Source of the DNA: Bailinhaonella thermotolerans
Lineage (GTDB): Bacteria > Actinomycetota > Actinomycetes > Streptosporangiales > Streptosporangiaceae
Length of the DNA stretch: 64,000 bases
Direction of reading: 5' to 3'
NCBI RefSeq assembly: GCF_003594875.1
Contig: NZ_QZEY01000011.1
Location: forward strand, 124,001-188,000
A model generated the notes under the pieces. It did no database searches. It was given only the letters and a program-made list of their open reading frames with translations, and was not told where the DNA came from. Positions 7,927 through 16,541 of this stretch are shown one piece after another; the stretch's first letter is position 1, and every line of letters begins with the position of its first letter. The translations under genes were made by a program, and so were the position numbers.

Positions 7927-8637
7927 ATGACGCACGACGCTCTGACCCACCGGCTGGTGGCCGGCCCCGCCGGGCGGATCCATCTGGTGGAGCGGGGGAC
8001 CGGGCCGCTGGTGCTGCTGGTGCACGGCTTCCCCGAGTCCTGGTACTCCTGGCGCCGCCAGCTCACCGCGCTGGCGGCGGCGGGCTACCGGGCGGTGGCG
8101 ATCGACGTGCGCGGGTACGGCCGGTCGTCCAAGCCCGCGGACGTGGCCGCGTACCGGATGCCGGAGCTGGTCGAGGACAACGTGGCCGTCGTGCGGGCGC
8201 TGGGCGAGCGGGAAGCGGTGATCGTCGGCCACGACTGGGGCTCGAACATCGCAGCGGCCTCCGCCCTGGTCCATCCCGAGGTGTTCCGCGCGGTCGGGCT
8301 GCTGAGCGTGCCGTACGCCCCGCGCGGCGGGCCTCGCCCGACCGAGGCGTTCGCCCGGATGGGCGGGGACCAGGAGTTCTACGTGAGCTACTTCCAGCGG
8401 CCCGGCCGGGCCGAGGCCGAGATCGAGCCGGACGTGCGCGGCTGGCTCGCGGGCTTCTACGCGGCCCTGTCGGCGGACACGATGCCGCCCGCCGGAGCCC
8501 CCGACGCCTACCCCAAGACCCTCCCCGCCCTGACCTCCTCCCACGTCCTGAACGGCTGCGGGCACTGGATCCAGCAGGAACGCCCCGATGAGATCAACGA
8601 CCTGCTGACCGGCCGGCTCGGCGGCCTCCCCGGCTGA
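7927..8637 (+). CDS. Alpha/beta hydrolase (epoxide hydrolase-like) lacking the cap domain
   Basis: A 236-residue alpha/beta hydrolase. The N-terminal half is typical of soluble epoxide hydrolases: oxyanion-hole motif HGFPESWYSW, then DVRGYGRSSKP, and nucleophile elbow GHDWGSN with Asp as nucleophile. The C-terminus has the catalytic His in GCGHWIQQERP. Between DTMPPAG (about residue 185) and SHVLNGCGHW the region expected to hold the end of the lid (with its Tyr ring openers) and the catalytic acid is missing. The protein is about 80 residues shorter than family members (about 320), while the flanks stay in frame, so an internal deletion with probable loss of activity is inferred. ATG 7927 follows a GGGGG stretch; an in-frame GTG at 7915 is less likely. 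Confidence 0.72.
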   Translation: MTHDALTHRLVAGPAGRIHLVERGTGPLVLLVHGFPESWYSWRRQLTALAAAGYRAVAIDVRGYGRSSKPADVAAYRMPELVEDNVAVVRALGEREAVIVGHDWGSNIAAASALVHPEVFRAVGLLSVPYAPRGGPRPTEAFARMGGDQEFYVSYFQRPGRAEAEIEPDVRGWLAGFYAALSADTMPPAGAPDAYPKTLPALTSSHVLNGCGHWIQQERPDEINDLLTGRLGGLPG

Positions 8638-8651
8638 CCGCCATCCCCCCG

Positions 8652-8677
8652 GGCCCGGTACGGCCGGGAGCCGGGCC
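8652..8677. terminator. GC-rich hairpin between convergent genes
   Basis: GGCCCGG and CCGGGCC arms of 7 bp with a 12-base loop, lying between the hydrolase stop (8637) and the convergent gene ending at 8710. Weak candidate terminator. Confidence 0.4.
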
Positions 8678-8709
8678 GGGCTCACGGGAACGGGCACACG
8701 GGGACGGGC

Positions 8710-9252
8710 TCAGGGGACGGGGGCTTCGGGGAGCGCGTCGCGGGCGGCCCGGCGGGCCTGGGGAGTCAGGAGGCGGGCCCAGGAGGTGAACAGGGCGCGC
8801 AGGGCGGGCCCGTGCTCGGCCCGGAAGGCGGGGTCCGCGGCGGCCAGGTCGAGTTCGTTGGCGACGGTGATCTCGGCCAGGGCGCGCAGGTCCCGCGGCC
8901 CGGGGCGCAGGACGCCGCCGGTGAAGCGATCGCGGACCGCGCCGTCACCGGTCAGGCGCGGGTAGGTGAAGGCGCGGTCGCAGGCGCCGTACAGGTAGAC
9001 GAGCGACTCGGCCTCCTCCCCCGCCGCCTCCGCGAGCTCGCCGCGCCGGGCCGGGTCGCCCAGGGCGACCGGGAAACCGTCGGTGCCGTACCACGCGTGC
9101 GCCAGCCCGGCCAGCCGTACGGCCGGAGGGGCGCCCCACCGGCCGAGCAGTGCCGCGACGCGGCGCAGGTGGCCCAGCAGCGTGCCGCCGGGGTGCGGCG
9201 TCTCCTCCGCCCCGCGCGCCGCCAGCAGGGCCGCCACGCGTGCCTCGCCCAT
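8710..9252 (-). CDS. Conserved hypothetical protein (DUF6817-like)
   Basis: A 180-residue cytoplasmic protein with a His-rich helical core: GTLLGHLRRVAALLGRWG and LAGLAHAWYGTDGFP resemble a degenerate HD-type arrangement (DUF6817-like, recalled from family resemblance and not searched). ATG 9252 has GGAGGAG about six bases upstream. It is divergent from the LysR regulator at 9502, and the 250-bp spacer holds a large dyad, so it is the obvious LysR target. Function unknown. Confidence 0.6.
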   Translation of the reverse strand: MGEARVAALLAARGAEETPHPGGTLLGHLRRVAALLGRWGAPPAVRLAGLAHAWYGTDGFPVALGDPARRGELAEAAGEEAESLVYLYGACDRAFTYPRLTGDGAVRDRFTGGVLRPGPRDLRALAEITVANELDLAAADPAFRAEHGPALRALFTSWARLLTPQARRAARDALPEAPVP

Positions 9253-9450
9253 CGGGGGCTCCTCCCGTCCCGTACGGCTCACGCCCGGCCGCCGCCCCGC
9301 CGGTCCCGGGAGCGGGCGCGGGCAGGGCGAGGGCCGGTGGTCGGCACCCGTCCCGCTCCGGGCGCGCGCGGGCCGGGCGGGTGCGGGTTGCCGCCGTGCG
9401 AAGGGGCGGCCGTCCCCTTTCGAACGCCATCGTCGTCCCGGGCCGGGATG

Positions 9451-9501
9451 CCAGTCAATCCTTGGGTTCTCTTGGAGATCTCTAAGGAGTAGCTTGACTG
9501 G
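9451..9501. promoter_or_regulatory. LysR-type operator (nested dyads)
   Basis: CCAGTCAA (9451-9458) and TTGACTGG (9494-9501) form a perfect 8-bp inverted repeat. Inside it is TTGGAGATCTCTAA (9473-9486), a near-perfect 14-bp palindrome with the T-N11-A shape of LysR boxes. The right arm ends at the base before the GTG start (9502), so bound regulator would cover its own ribosome-binding site (AAGGAG, 9484-9489). Autoregulation and control of the divergent gene are inferred. Confidence 0.7.
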
Positions 9502-10374
9502 GTGACCTTGGACGACCTGCGGGTGTTCGTCGCGGTGTGCGAGGCGGGCAGCCTGAGCGCGGTGGCGCGGACCCTCTCCTGCACCCAGTCGGCGGTGAGC
9601 CAGCACGTCAAGCGGCTGGAGCGGGAGACCGGCCTGGCGCTGGTGGAGCGGCACGCGCGCGGGGTGTCGCCGACGGCGGCGGGGCGGGTCCTGTACGAGG
9701 CGGCGCTGGGCGGCATCGCCGCGCTCGACACGGCGCTGCGACGCCTCGGGGACCTGCGCGAGGGCCGGGGCGGAACGGTGCGGATCACCACGGGCGGCGT
9801 GACCGTACGCCACTTCATGGCCGAGGCGATCCCGGAGTTCCGCCGCCGCCACCCGGACGTCTCGCTGGAGTTCCGGTCGGCGCACTCGGCCCGCCGCTGC
9901 GTCGAGCAGCTCCTCGACGGCCGCGCCGACCTCGCCTGGATCACCCTCGGCGAGGAGGTGCCCGGCGTCGAGCAGCGGCCGGTCTTCGACCTGCCGTGGG
10001 TCCTGGTCGTGCGCGCGGACGATCCGCTGGCCCGCCGTACGTCGATCGGCCCGGAGACGCTGGCGGAGATCCGCTACATCGCCCACCCGGAGAACTCCGC
10101 CTCGCGGCGGCGGCTGGAGGAGGACTTCATCCGCCTCGGGGTGCGCCCGCCCGAGCCCGTCGGCGTCGCGGACTGGGACACCGCCGTGCTCCTGGCGGAG
10201 CTGGGGGCGGGCCACGCCGTCCTCCCGGCCCTCCCCCGGCTGGACCTCTCCGCCGCGAGCGCGCCGGTCGCCGTCCCCATCCCCGCCCTGACCCCGCTCC
10301 CCGTCGGCTGGGCCGTGCGCCGGTGGTCCGCCCTCTCCCCGGCCGCCGCCGAGTTCGCCGCCCTCGTGACCTGA
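9502..10374 (+). CDS. LysR-family transcriptional regulator
   Basis: A 290-residue LysR-type regulator. The HTH is at residues 1-60 (LDDLRVFVAVCEAGSLSAVA then SQHVKRLERETG), followed by a periplasmic-binding-like effector domain from about residue 90 (TVRITTGGVTVRHFMAEAIPEF). It starts at GTG immediately after the right arm of the nested dyad. Divergent from the conserved hypothetical gene at 9252, its presumed target. It ends 12 bp from the convergent ABC gene. Confidence 0.9.
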   Translation: MTLDDLRVFVAVCEAGSLSAVARTLSCTQSAVSQHVKRLERETGLALVERHARGVSPTAAGRVLYEAALGGIAALDTALRRLGDLREGRGGTVRITTGGVTVRHFMAEAIPEFRRRHPDVSLEFRSAHSARRCVEQLLDGRADLAWITLGEEVPGVEQRPVFDLPWVLVVRADDPLARRTSIGPETLAEIRYIAHPENSASRRRLEEDFIRLGVRPPEPVGVADWDTAVLLAELGAGHAVLPALPRLDLSAASAPVAVPIPALTPLPVGWAVRRWSALSPAAAEFAALVT

Positions 10375-10385
10375 CCCGCGCGGGA

Positions 10386-12101
10386 TCAGTCACCCGGGGC
10401 GGGGGTCAGGGCGGTGGCCCAGAAGGCGGCGTAGCGGCCCTGGCGGCGGAGGAGTTCGTCGTGGGAGCCCTCCTCCACGACGCGGCCGCCGTCCAGGAAG
10501 GCGATGCGGTCGGCGCGCCGGACGGTGCGCATGCGGTGGGCGACCATGACGACGGTACGGCCGGCCATCAGGCGCTCGATGCCCTCGTGGACGGCGGCCT
10601 CGTTGACCGGGTCCAGGGCGGAGGTCACCTCGTCCAGCAGGACGATGGGGGCGTCCTTCAGCAGCGCGCGGGCGATGGACACGCGCTGGCGCTCCCCGCC
10701 GGACAGCAGCGCGCCGCCCTCGCCGACGCCGGCCGCCCATCCCCCGGGCAGCCGGGCGATCACCTCGTCCAGGCGCGCCGCGGAGGCGGCCGCCCGCACC
10801 TCGGCCTCGGTGGCGTCCGGGCGGCCGAGGCGGATGTTGTCCTCGATCGTGCCGTCGAAGAGGTAGACGTCCTGGAAGACGATGGCGATCTTGCTCATGA
10901 GCACGTCGGCACCGATCTCGCGCACGTCCACGCCGCCCACGCGCACCGCGCCGGATTCCACGTCGTAGAACCGGGCGATCAACTGCAGCAGCGTGCTCTT
11001 GCCCGCGCCCGACGGGCCGACCACGGCCAGCCGCTCCCCCTCGGGCACCTCCAGCGACAGCCCGTCCAGGATCACGCGGTCGCCATGCCGGAAGGTCACC
11101 GAGTCGAACACCAGGCCGTGCCCGGCGGGCTCCACCGGCACGCGCGGCAGCGGCAGCGGCTCGGTGCGGAGAAGCCGGTCGAGCCGGTCCAGCTCGGCGC
11201 GCGCGCCGCGCACCTGCCCGCCCATGTCCGCCAGCGACAGCAGCGGATCGGCGCAGCGAGCGGCCAGCACCAGGATCGCCGGCAGCTCGGCCGCGCCGAC
11301 GCCTCCGCCGATGGCGAGGTAGGCGCCCAGGACCAGCAGGGCCGTGAACATCGCCTGCACCGCCAGCGTCAGCCCCACCACGCCCGGCAGCGCCGCCAGC
11401 ACGGTACGGCGGGACGCCCGCTGGACCTCCCGCAGCGCGTCGTCCAGCAGGCCGAAGCGCTCCCCGGTCCGGCCGCCCGCGCGCAGCACGGGCTGGGCCT
11501 GGAGGAACTCGATGACCCGTCCGGTGGCCTCCTTGTCGCGCCGGTGCCGCTCGGCGTCGGTGGCGGCCAGCGCGCGCCCCGCCCACGCCTGGATCGCCGC
11601 GACGACCGGGACGCCGGCCAGCGCGGCCAGTCCGAGCCGCCAGTCGAAGGCCAGCATCACGGCCACGATCGTCAGCGGCGTCACGAGGGCGCCGACGAAC
11701 GGCGCGAGCAGGTGCGCCATGACGCTCAGCGCCTGCAGGACCCCCCGGCTGGCCAGGACGGACACCTCGCCGACCCGTCCGGCGTCGTACCAGCCGATGG
11801 GCAGCCGGGTCAGGTGCTCGCCGAGCCGGCGGTAGGTGCCGCGCAGCAGCGTGGTCCCGACGAGGAACCCCGACAGGTCGGCGGCGTAGCGCAGCGCGGC
11901 GTACCCCGCGACCGCCGCGCCGAACCCGGCCAGCCACGGCCAGGCGTCGGCGGGAGCGTCCCCGAAGAGCGCCCGCAGCACGGGGACCAGCAGCGCGTAG
12001 GACAGGCCCTCCGCCACGGCGGCCGCCGTCATCAGGGCCACGGTGCGGCGCAGCGGCCGGGCGTGCTCGTCGCCGAGTACCCGGAGCAGCGTTCGGATCA
12101 T
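10386..12101 (-). CDS. ABC exporter half-transporter (TMD-NBD), second gene
   Basis: A 571-residue type IV ABC protein: six predicted membrane helices in residues about 15-300, then a nucleotide-binding domain with Walker A GPSGAGKST, Q-loop VFQDVYLFD, signature LSGGERQ, Walker B IVLLDEVTSALD and H-loop VAHRMRTV. Its ATG overlaps the stop of the preceding ABC gene (ATGA, 12098-12101), so the two almost certainly form a heterodimer. The pair resembles both multidrug exporters and the exporter-fold siderophore importers (YbtP/YbtQ, IrtA/IrtB); sequence alone does not decide. It belongs to the TetR-MFS-ABC-ABC unit. Confidence 0.85.
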   Translation of the reverse strand: MIRTLLRVLGDEHARPLRRTVALMTAAAVAEGLSYALLVPVLRALFGDAPADAWPWLAGFGAAVAGYAALRYAADLSGFLVGTTLLRGTYRRLGEHLTRLPIGWYDAGRVGEVSVLASRGVLQALSVMAHLLAPFVGALVTPLTIVAVMLAFDWRLGLAALAGVPVVAAIQAWAGRALAATDAERHRRDKEATGRVIEFLQAQPVLRAGGRTGERFGLLDDALREVQRASRRTVLAALPGVVGLTLAVQAMFTALLVLGAYLAIGGGVGAAELPAILVLAARCADPLLSLADMGGQVRGARAELDRLDRLLRTEPLPLPRVPVEPAGHGLVFDSVTFRHGDRVILDGLSLEVPEGERLAVVGPSGAGKSTLLQLIARFYDVESGAVRVGGVDVREIGADVLMSKIAIVFQDVYLFDGTIEDNIRLGRPDATEAEVRAAASAARLDEVIARLPGGWAAGVGEGGALLSGGERQRVSIARALLKDAPIVLLDEVTSALDPVNEAAVHEGIERLMAGRTVVMVAHRMRTVRRADRIAFLDGGRVVEEGSHDELLRRQGRYAAFWATALTPAPGD

Positions 12102-14047
12102 CGGGGCGTCCCTCCTCGCGATGCCCGGCCGCCGGCGGTCTCGCCCGCAGCGGCCTCTTCGGCGGCGGTCTCTTCGGCGGCGGTCTCTTCACCAGCGGTC
12201 CCGGCGGCACCGGCCGTGGCGGCGGTCTCTACAACGGCGGTCCCGGCGGCAGGGGTCTCGTCCGCGATGGCGGATCGCTGGGCCCGCCAGAACGCGGCGA
12301 ACCTCCCGTCGCGCGCCAGCAGGTCGGCGGGCCTGCCGCGCTCGACGATCAGCCCGTCGTCCAGCATCACGACGGTGTCGGCGTCGGCGATCGTCTCCAG
12401 CCGGTGGGCGATGACCAGGATCGTCCGGTCGCCTCCCAGCGTCGCCAGCGCCCGCCGTACGGCCCGCTCGGTCAGCGGGTCGGCGAACGCGGTCGCCTCG
12501 TCCAGCACCAGCACGGGCGTGTCGGCCAGCAGGGCCCGGGCGAGCGCGACCCGCTGCGCCTCCCCGCCGGACAGGCGGGCCTCGGCGCCGAGCACCGTGT
12601 CGTACCCGCGCGGCAGTTCGAGGATCCGGTCGTGGACGTTCGCCAGCCGGGCCGCCCGCTCCACCTCCTCCCGGTGGGCGTGCGGCACCGCGAGCGCGAT
12701 GTTGTCGGCGACCGAGGCGCGCAGCAGCCGGACGTCCTGGAAGACGAAGGAGACATGGCGGTAGAGCTCGCGGCCGTCCATCCGGCGCAGGTCGACGCCG
12801 CCGAGCATCACCGAGCCGCGCGCCGGGTCGAAGAACCGCGGCAGCAGCCGCACCAGCGTGGACTTCCCGCTCCCCGAGGGGCCGACCAGCGCGGTCACCG
12901 ACCCCGGTTCGAGGGTCAGGTCGATCCCCCGCAGCACCTCGCGGCCCTCCTCGTAGCCGAAGCGGACGTCGCGCAGCTCCACCCGGTGCCCCCGCGGCAG
13001 GAGCGGGGAGGCGGGCTCGGGCAGCGCCGGCACCGCGAGGACGTCGCGGATGCGGCCGACGGCGCGCCGGGCGGCCCGCATGTCGTCGAAACCGTGGCCG
13101 AGCGCCGCGACCGGGGCGGTCAGGCCCAGCCCCAGCAGCGCGAACGGCAGCAGGTCCGCCGGGGCCAGCGACCCGTCCGTGATCAGGATCGCGCCGCCGG
13201 CGAGCACGACCACCAGCACGAACGGCGGCGACAACGCCACCTGCATCCCGGCGGCGGGCCGGGACAGGCCGCGCACCATCCGCAGGAAGTCGTCGGCGAA
13301 GCCGTTCACGGCCGTGAGGAACCGCCGGTGGGCGCGGTCGGCCCCGCCGTACGTCTTGACCACGGCGATCCCCTGGACGAACTCGACCACCGAGCTCGCG
13401 ATCCGCCCCATGCCCGCGTCGAACTCCTCCTGCTCGCGCAGGCGGGCCGGGGTCATCATGAGCGGGACCAGCGCCACCGCCAGCACGACCGGGATCAGCG
13501 TGATCAGCGTGAGCCGCCAGTCCACCGTGAACAGGTAGACCAGCGACACCAGCGGCACCACGAACGCCGAGACCAGCTCGCCGGGGGTGTGCGCGATGAA
13601 CGGGTGGACCGCGCTCACGTCCTCGCCCACCACCTTGGCCAGCTCGCCGGTGCGCCGCCGCGAGAACCAGCCGATCGGCACCAGTCCCAGCCGCTCGGCG
13701 AGCCGCCGGCGGAACGCCAGTTGCACCCGGTCGTCGAGGACGTGCCCGATCGCGGACGACGCGGCCGTGAACACGAGCCGGACCAGCAGCCCGGCCGCCC
13801 CCACGATCACGGCGGCCCAGACCCTGGCGGGGTCGGCCGGGCCGGGCGCCAGCAGGATCCGGCCCAGCTCGACGACGGCCAGCAGCGGCGCCAGACCCGC
13901 GACGGCGCCGATCACCCGCAGGACCACGACGGCGGCGAAGCTCCACGCGTGGGGGCGCAGCAGGGCGGCCATGCCCGGCCCCGTCGCGAAGCCCGGCTCC
14001 GGGGGCGGCGGCTGTTCCCTCGCGGGCGCGAGGTCGGTGGCGGTCAT
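12098..14047 (-). CDS. ABC exporter half-transporter (TMD-NBD), first gene
   Basis: A 649-residue partner of the previous protein: TMD at about residues 30-310 (GWFSRRRTGELAKVVGEDV is the coupling region after TM2) and NBD with Walker A GPSGSGKST, signature LSGGEAQR, Walker B VLVLDEATAFADP and H-loop IAHRLETI. The last 45 residues are an unusual Glu/Ala/Thr-rich tail encoded by 15-bp-like repeats. ATG 14047 has AGGAG four bases upstream; the longer frame to 14116 lacks a ribosome site. It follows the MFS gene by 76 bp on the same strand. Confidence 0.85.
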   Translation of the reverse strand: MTATDLAPAREQPPPPEPGFATGPGMAALLRPHAWSFAAVVVLRVIGAVAGLAPLLAVVELGRILLAPGPADPARVWAAVIVGAAGLLVRLVFTAASSAIGHVLDDRVQLAFRRRLAERLGLVPIGWFSRRRTGELAKVVGEDVSAVHPFIAHTPGELVSAFVVPLVSLVYLFTVDWRLTLITLIPVVLAVALVPLMMTPARLREQEEFDAGMGRIASSVVEFVQGIAVVKTYGGADRAHRRFLTAVNGFADDFLRMVRGLSRPAAGMQVALSPPFVLVVVLAGGAILITDGSLAPADLLPFALLGLGLTAPVAALGHGFDDMRAARRAVGRIRDVLAVPALPEPASPLLPRGHRVELRDVRFGYEEGREVLRGIDLTLEPGSVTALVGPSGSGKSTLVRLLPRFFDPARGSVMLGGVDLRRMDGRELYRHVSFVFQDVRLLRASVADNIALAVPHAHREEVERAARLANVHDRILELPRGYDTVLGAEARLSGGEAQRVALARALLADTPVLVLDEATAFADPLTERAVRRALATLGGDRTILVIAHRLETIADADTVVMLDDGLIVERGRPADLLARDGRFAAFWRAQRSAIADETPAAGTAVVETAATAGAAGTAGEETAAEETAAEEAAAGETAGGRASRGGTPR

Positions 14048-14123
14048 CGTTCTCCTGTCCTCATCGATCGGGGTCGCACCGAGATCACGGGCGACGGTGG
14101 TGGGTGGCGCGGGCATCCGCCGG

Positions 14124-15644
14124 TCAGGCCGCGGAGCCGGTCGCGGCGTGATCGTCCTCGCCCGCGCGCGGCGGCCGGGCGGTCCGGGGCAGCACGGTGA
14201 CGGCCGCGAGGACGGCGGCGAGCAGGAACACGGCGCACAGGGCGAGGCCGAACGCGTACCCGTCGCCGAGGGCCTCGGGCGTGGCGTCCGTGCCCGCGCG
14301 GGCGTGCGCGGCGGTGCCGAGGACGGCCAGCCCGAGTGACGCGCCGAGCTGCCGCGAGCTGTTGAGCAGGCCCGAGGCGGTCCCGGCCTCGCCGGGCGCG
14401 ACGCCGGTGGTGGCGATGGACACGACCGGCGCGAGGCAGAGCCCGAAGCCGGCGCTGGTGACGATCGAGGGCCCGAGCACGTCGGTGACGTACGCGCCGT
14501 CCGGGCTGATCAGGCTGAACCAGGCGAAGCCCGCCGAGGTCAGCAGGCCGCCGGTGATCAGGAGGGTCCGGGGCGCGAAGCGGTGGCCCAGCTTGACGGC
14601 GAGCACGGACCCGGCGACCACGCCGAGGGCCAGCGGCAGGAACCCGATCCCGGTCAGCGCGGGCCCGATGCCGAGCACGCGCTGCATGTAGAGGGACACG
14701 AAGTAGAAGGCGGCGGCCACCGCCGCGCCGGCCAGGAGGTTGTAGGCGTTCGCGCCGGTCACCGAGCGGTTGGCGAACAGGCCGAGCCGGACCAGCGGTT
14801 CCCGCGTGGTGGTCCGCTCGACCAGGACGAACGCGCCCAGCAGCGCGGCGGCGACGGCCAGGGTCCCCACGGTGACCGGCGAGGCCCACGGGTGCTCCCC
14901 GGTGCGGACGATGCCGAACACCAGCAGGGTCATCCCCGCGGTGGCCAGGACGGCGCCGAGCACGTCCGGGCGGCCCGCGCGCACGGCGGGCCGCCCGGCG
15001 GGGAGCCGCCAGGCCAGGGCCAGCGCGCCCGCGGCCATGGGCACGTTCACGAACATCACCCAGCGCCAGCCGGCGTACTCGGTGAGCAGGCCGCCGATGA
15101 GGACGCCGAGGGCGCCGCCGCCGGCGTTCACCGCGCTCCAGATCCCGAAGGCCCTGACCCGGGCCCTGCCGCCGGGGAAGGCGGTGGCCAGCATGGCCAG
15201 CGCCGCCGGAGCGAGCACGGCGGCCCCGGCGCCCTGCGCGGCGCGGGCGGCCACCAGGTGACCGGGCTCCTGCGCGAATCCGCCGGCCAGCGAGGCCAGG
15301 CCGAACACGGCGAGCCCGAGCAGCAGGACCCGGCGGCGGCCGAACCGGTCGGCGGCCTTGCCGCCCAGCAGGAGCAGCCCGCCGAAGGTGAGCGCGTAGG
15401 CGTGGATCACCCAGGTCAGGCCCACCTCGCCGAAGCCGAGCCCCGCGGCGATCTCCGGCAGCCCGACGTTCACCACGGACAGGTCCAGCGACACCATGAA
15501 CTGCACGACCGCCACCGCGGCGAGGGTGCGCCCGGGGCGCGCGACGGGCTCGGCCGCCGCGCCGCCGCCCGCCGGTCGAGTGCTCGTCGCCGTGACGCCG
15601 CTCCCTGGGCGCCGCGGCGTGGACGTGCCGGAAAGGTCTCTCAT
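14124..15644 (-). CDS. MFS transporter, DHA2 (14-TMS) drug-efflux type
   Basis: A 506-residue major facilitator with a hydrophobicity pattern of 14 membrane spans. DHA2 landmarks: motif C-like VNVGLPEIAAGLG near TM1, ADRFGRRRVLLLGL (motif A) between TM2 and TM3, and AQGAGAAVLAPAALAML. It is a proton-coupled exporter; substrate unknown. It lies downstream of a TetR gene with a dyad between them, the usual layout of an inducible efflux pump. Start is uncertain: ATG 15644 is chosen, without a clear ribosome-binding site, over the GTG at 15710, which also lacks one. Confidence 0.82.
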   Translation of the reverse strand: MRDLSGTSTPRRPGSGVTATSTRPAGGGAAAEPVARPGRTLAAVAVVQFMVSLDLSVVNVGLPEIAAGLGFGEVGLTWVIHAYALTFGGLLLLGGKAADRFGRRRVLLLGLAVFGLASLAGGFAQEPGHLVAARAAQGAGAAVLAPAALAMLATAFPGGRARVRAFGIWSAVNAGGGALGVLIGGLLTEYAGWRWVMFVNVPMAAGALALAWRLPAGRPAVRAGRPDVLGAVLATAGMTLLVFGIVRTGEHPWASPVTVGTLAVAAALLGAFVLVERTTTREPLVRLGLFANRSVTGANAYNLLAGAAVAAAFYFVSLYMQRVLGIGPALTGIGFLPLALGVVAGSVLAVKLGHRFAPRTLLITGGLLTSAGFAWFSLISPDGAYVTDVLGPSIVTSAGFGLCLAPVVSIATTGVAPGEAGTASGLLNSSRQLGASLGLAVLGTAAHARAGTDATPEALGDGYAFGLALCAVFLLAAVLAAVTVLPRTARPPRAGEDDHAATGSAA

Positions 15645-15730
15645 GACCGCAATCGTGGTCCGGCCGCTGGTCAGGGGCGTCCCGCCCGCGGAGACACCCG
15701 CCGCTACCACGCCGGGAGGAGCCGCCCGCC

Positions 15731-15756
15731 GGACTACGACGCGGGGAGTAGTCGTC
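15731..15756. promoter_or_regulatory. Dyad between tetR and MFS gene
   Basis: GACTAC (15732-15737) and GTAGTC (15748-15753) form a perfect dyad with a 10-base spacer, and ACGAC/GTCGT form an overlapping second one. Located in the 120-bp gap between the TetR stop and the MFS start, it is a likely operator for a separate MFS promoter. Confidence 0.5.
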
Positions 15757-15764
15757 CCCCCGGC

Positions 15765-16385
15765 TCAGCCCGCAGGGCCGGCGGGCGCGGGCGGCAGCCC
15801 GAGCAGGCCGCGCGCGGCGCGATCGGCGAGCTCGGCGTCGTACGGCTCGCGCCCGGCCAGGGCGATCACCACCGCCTCGACCGTCGCGAGGTAGGCGCGC
15901 GCGGTCTCCTCGGGCGGCGGGCCGGGCGGGAGCGTGCCGCGTTCCCGCCCGGCGGCGATGAGGGGGGTGTACTCGGCGACGAGCCGGTCGAAGATCTTCA
16001 TGATCGCCCGGCCGACCGGGTGGTCCTGCCCGGCGAACTCCGTGCGCAGCGTCATCAGCGCGCCGGCCACGTCGCGCCGGCAGTAGACGGCGTGGGCCCG
16101 CGCGACCGCGAGCAGCGCCTCGACCGGGTCGGCCACCTCGCGGGTCAGCCGCCCGACCTCGGCGGTCCAGGTCTCCTCGATCCAGGCGACCACGGCCAGC
16201 GCCAGATCCTCCTTCCCGGAGAACTGGTGGTACAGCGCCCCGCGCGTGTACCCGGCCTCGGCCGCCACCCGGTCCAGCACCAGGTTGGCGTAGCCGTACC
16301 GCGACAGGCCGCGCGCGGCCGCCGCGAGGATCGCGCTCCTGCTCCGCGCCCGCCGGTCGGCCTGACTGCGCCGTGCCCCGTCCAT
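15765..16385 (-). CDS. TetR-family transcriptional regulator
   Basis: A 206-residue TetR repressor: HTH at about residues 12-60 (AILAAAARGLSRYGYANLVLDRV then AGYTRGALYHQFSGKEDL) and a helical ligand-binding C-terminus. First gene of the TetR-MFS-ABC-ABC run, it most likely represses these exporters and itself. Dyads lie both upstream (16401-16422) and downstream (15731-15756). The inducer cannot be predicted. Confidence 0.9.
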   Translation of the reverse strand: MDGARRSQADRRARSRSAILAAAARGLSRYGYANLVLDRVAAEAGYTRGALYHQFSGKEDLALAVVAWIEETWTAEVGRLTREVADPVEALLAVARAHAVYCRRDVAGALMTLRTEFAGQDHPVGRAIMKIFDRLVAEYTPLIAAGRERGTLPPGPPPEETARAYLATVEAVVIALAGREPYDAELADRAARGLLGLPPAPAGPAG

Positions 16386-16400
16386 CCCGCCCCCTCATTT

Positions 16401-16422
16401 ACATACGCGAATGCACGCATGT
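16401..16422. promoter_or_regulatory. TetR autoregulatory dyad
   Basis: ACATACG, eight bases, CGCATGT: 6 of 7 arm positions pair. It lies 16 bp before the TetR start at 16385, in the only AT-richer patch of the gap 16386-16541. Confidence 0.5.
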
Positions 16423-16541
16423 TACGCGGCGGAGCCCCCCGCCGCGCCCACCTGAGCGGTACGCGCGGCGAGAGGGGGCGCGTCGCGGGCGGGAGGCGGC
16501 GCGCCGGGGCGGCCGCCTCCCGTGTCAGGGCCGCGGGGCGG

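Noticed and set aside
4746-8591. Open plus-strand frame of 1281 codons opposite the AfsR-like gene
   Set aside because: Composition is only Gly/Ala/Arg/Gln/Val runs expected from the antisense of high-GC codons, with no domain; the minus-strand protein has clear domains in order.
10390-12210. Alternative long frame antiparallel or shifted to the ABC gene
   Set aside because: Shadow frame with Pro/Arg/Gly composition; the ABC protein in the other frame has all NBD motifs.
10386-16385. Possibility that the TetR-MFS-ABC-ABC operon exports or imports the siderophore-like product of the 54-64 kb cluster
   Set aside because: The two loci are 38 kb apart with many unrelated genes between; the ABC pair is compatible with the role but nothing links them.
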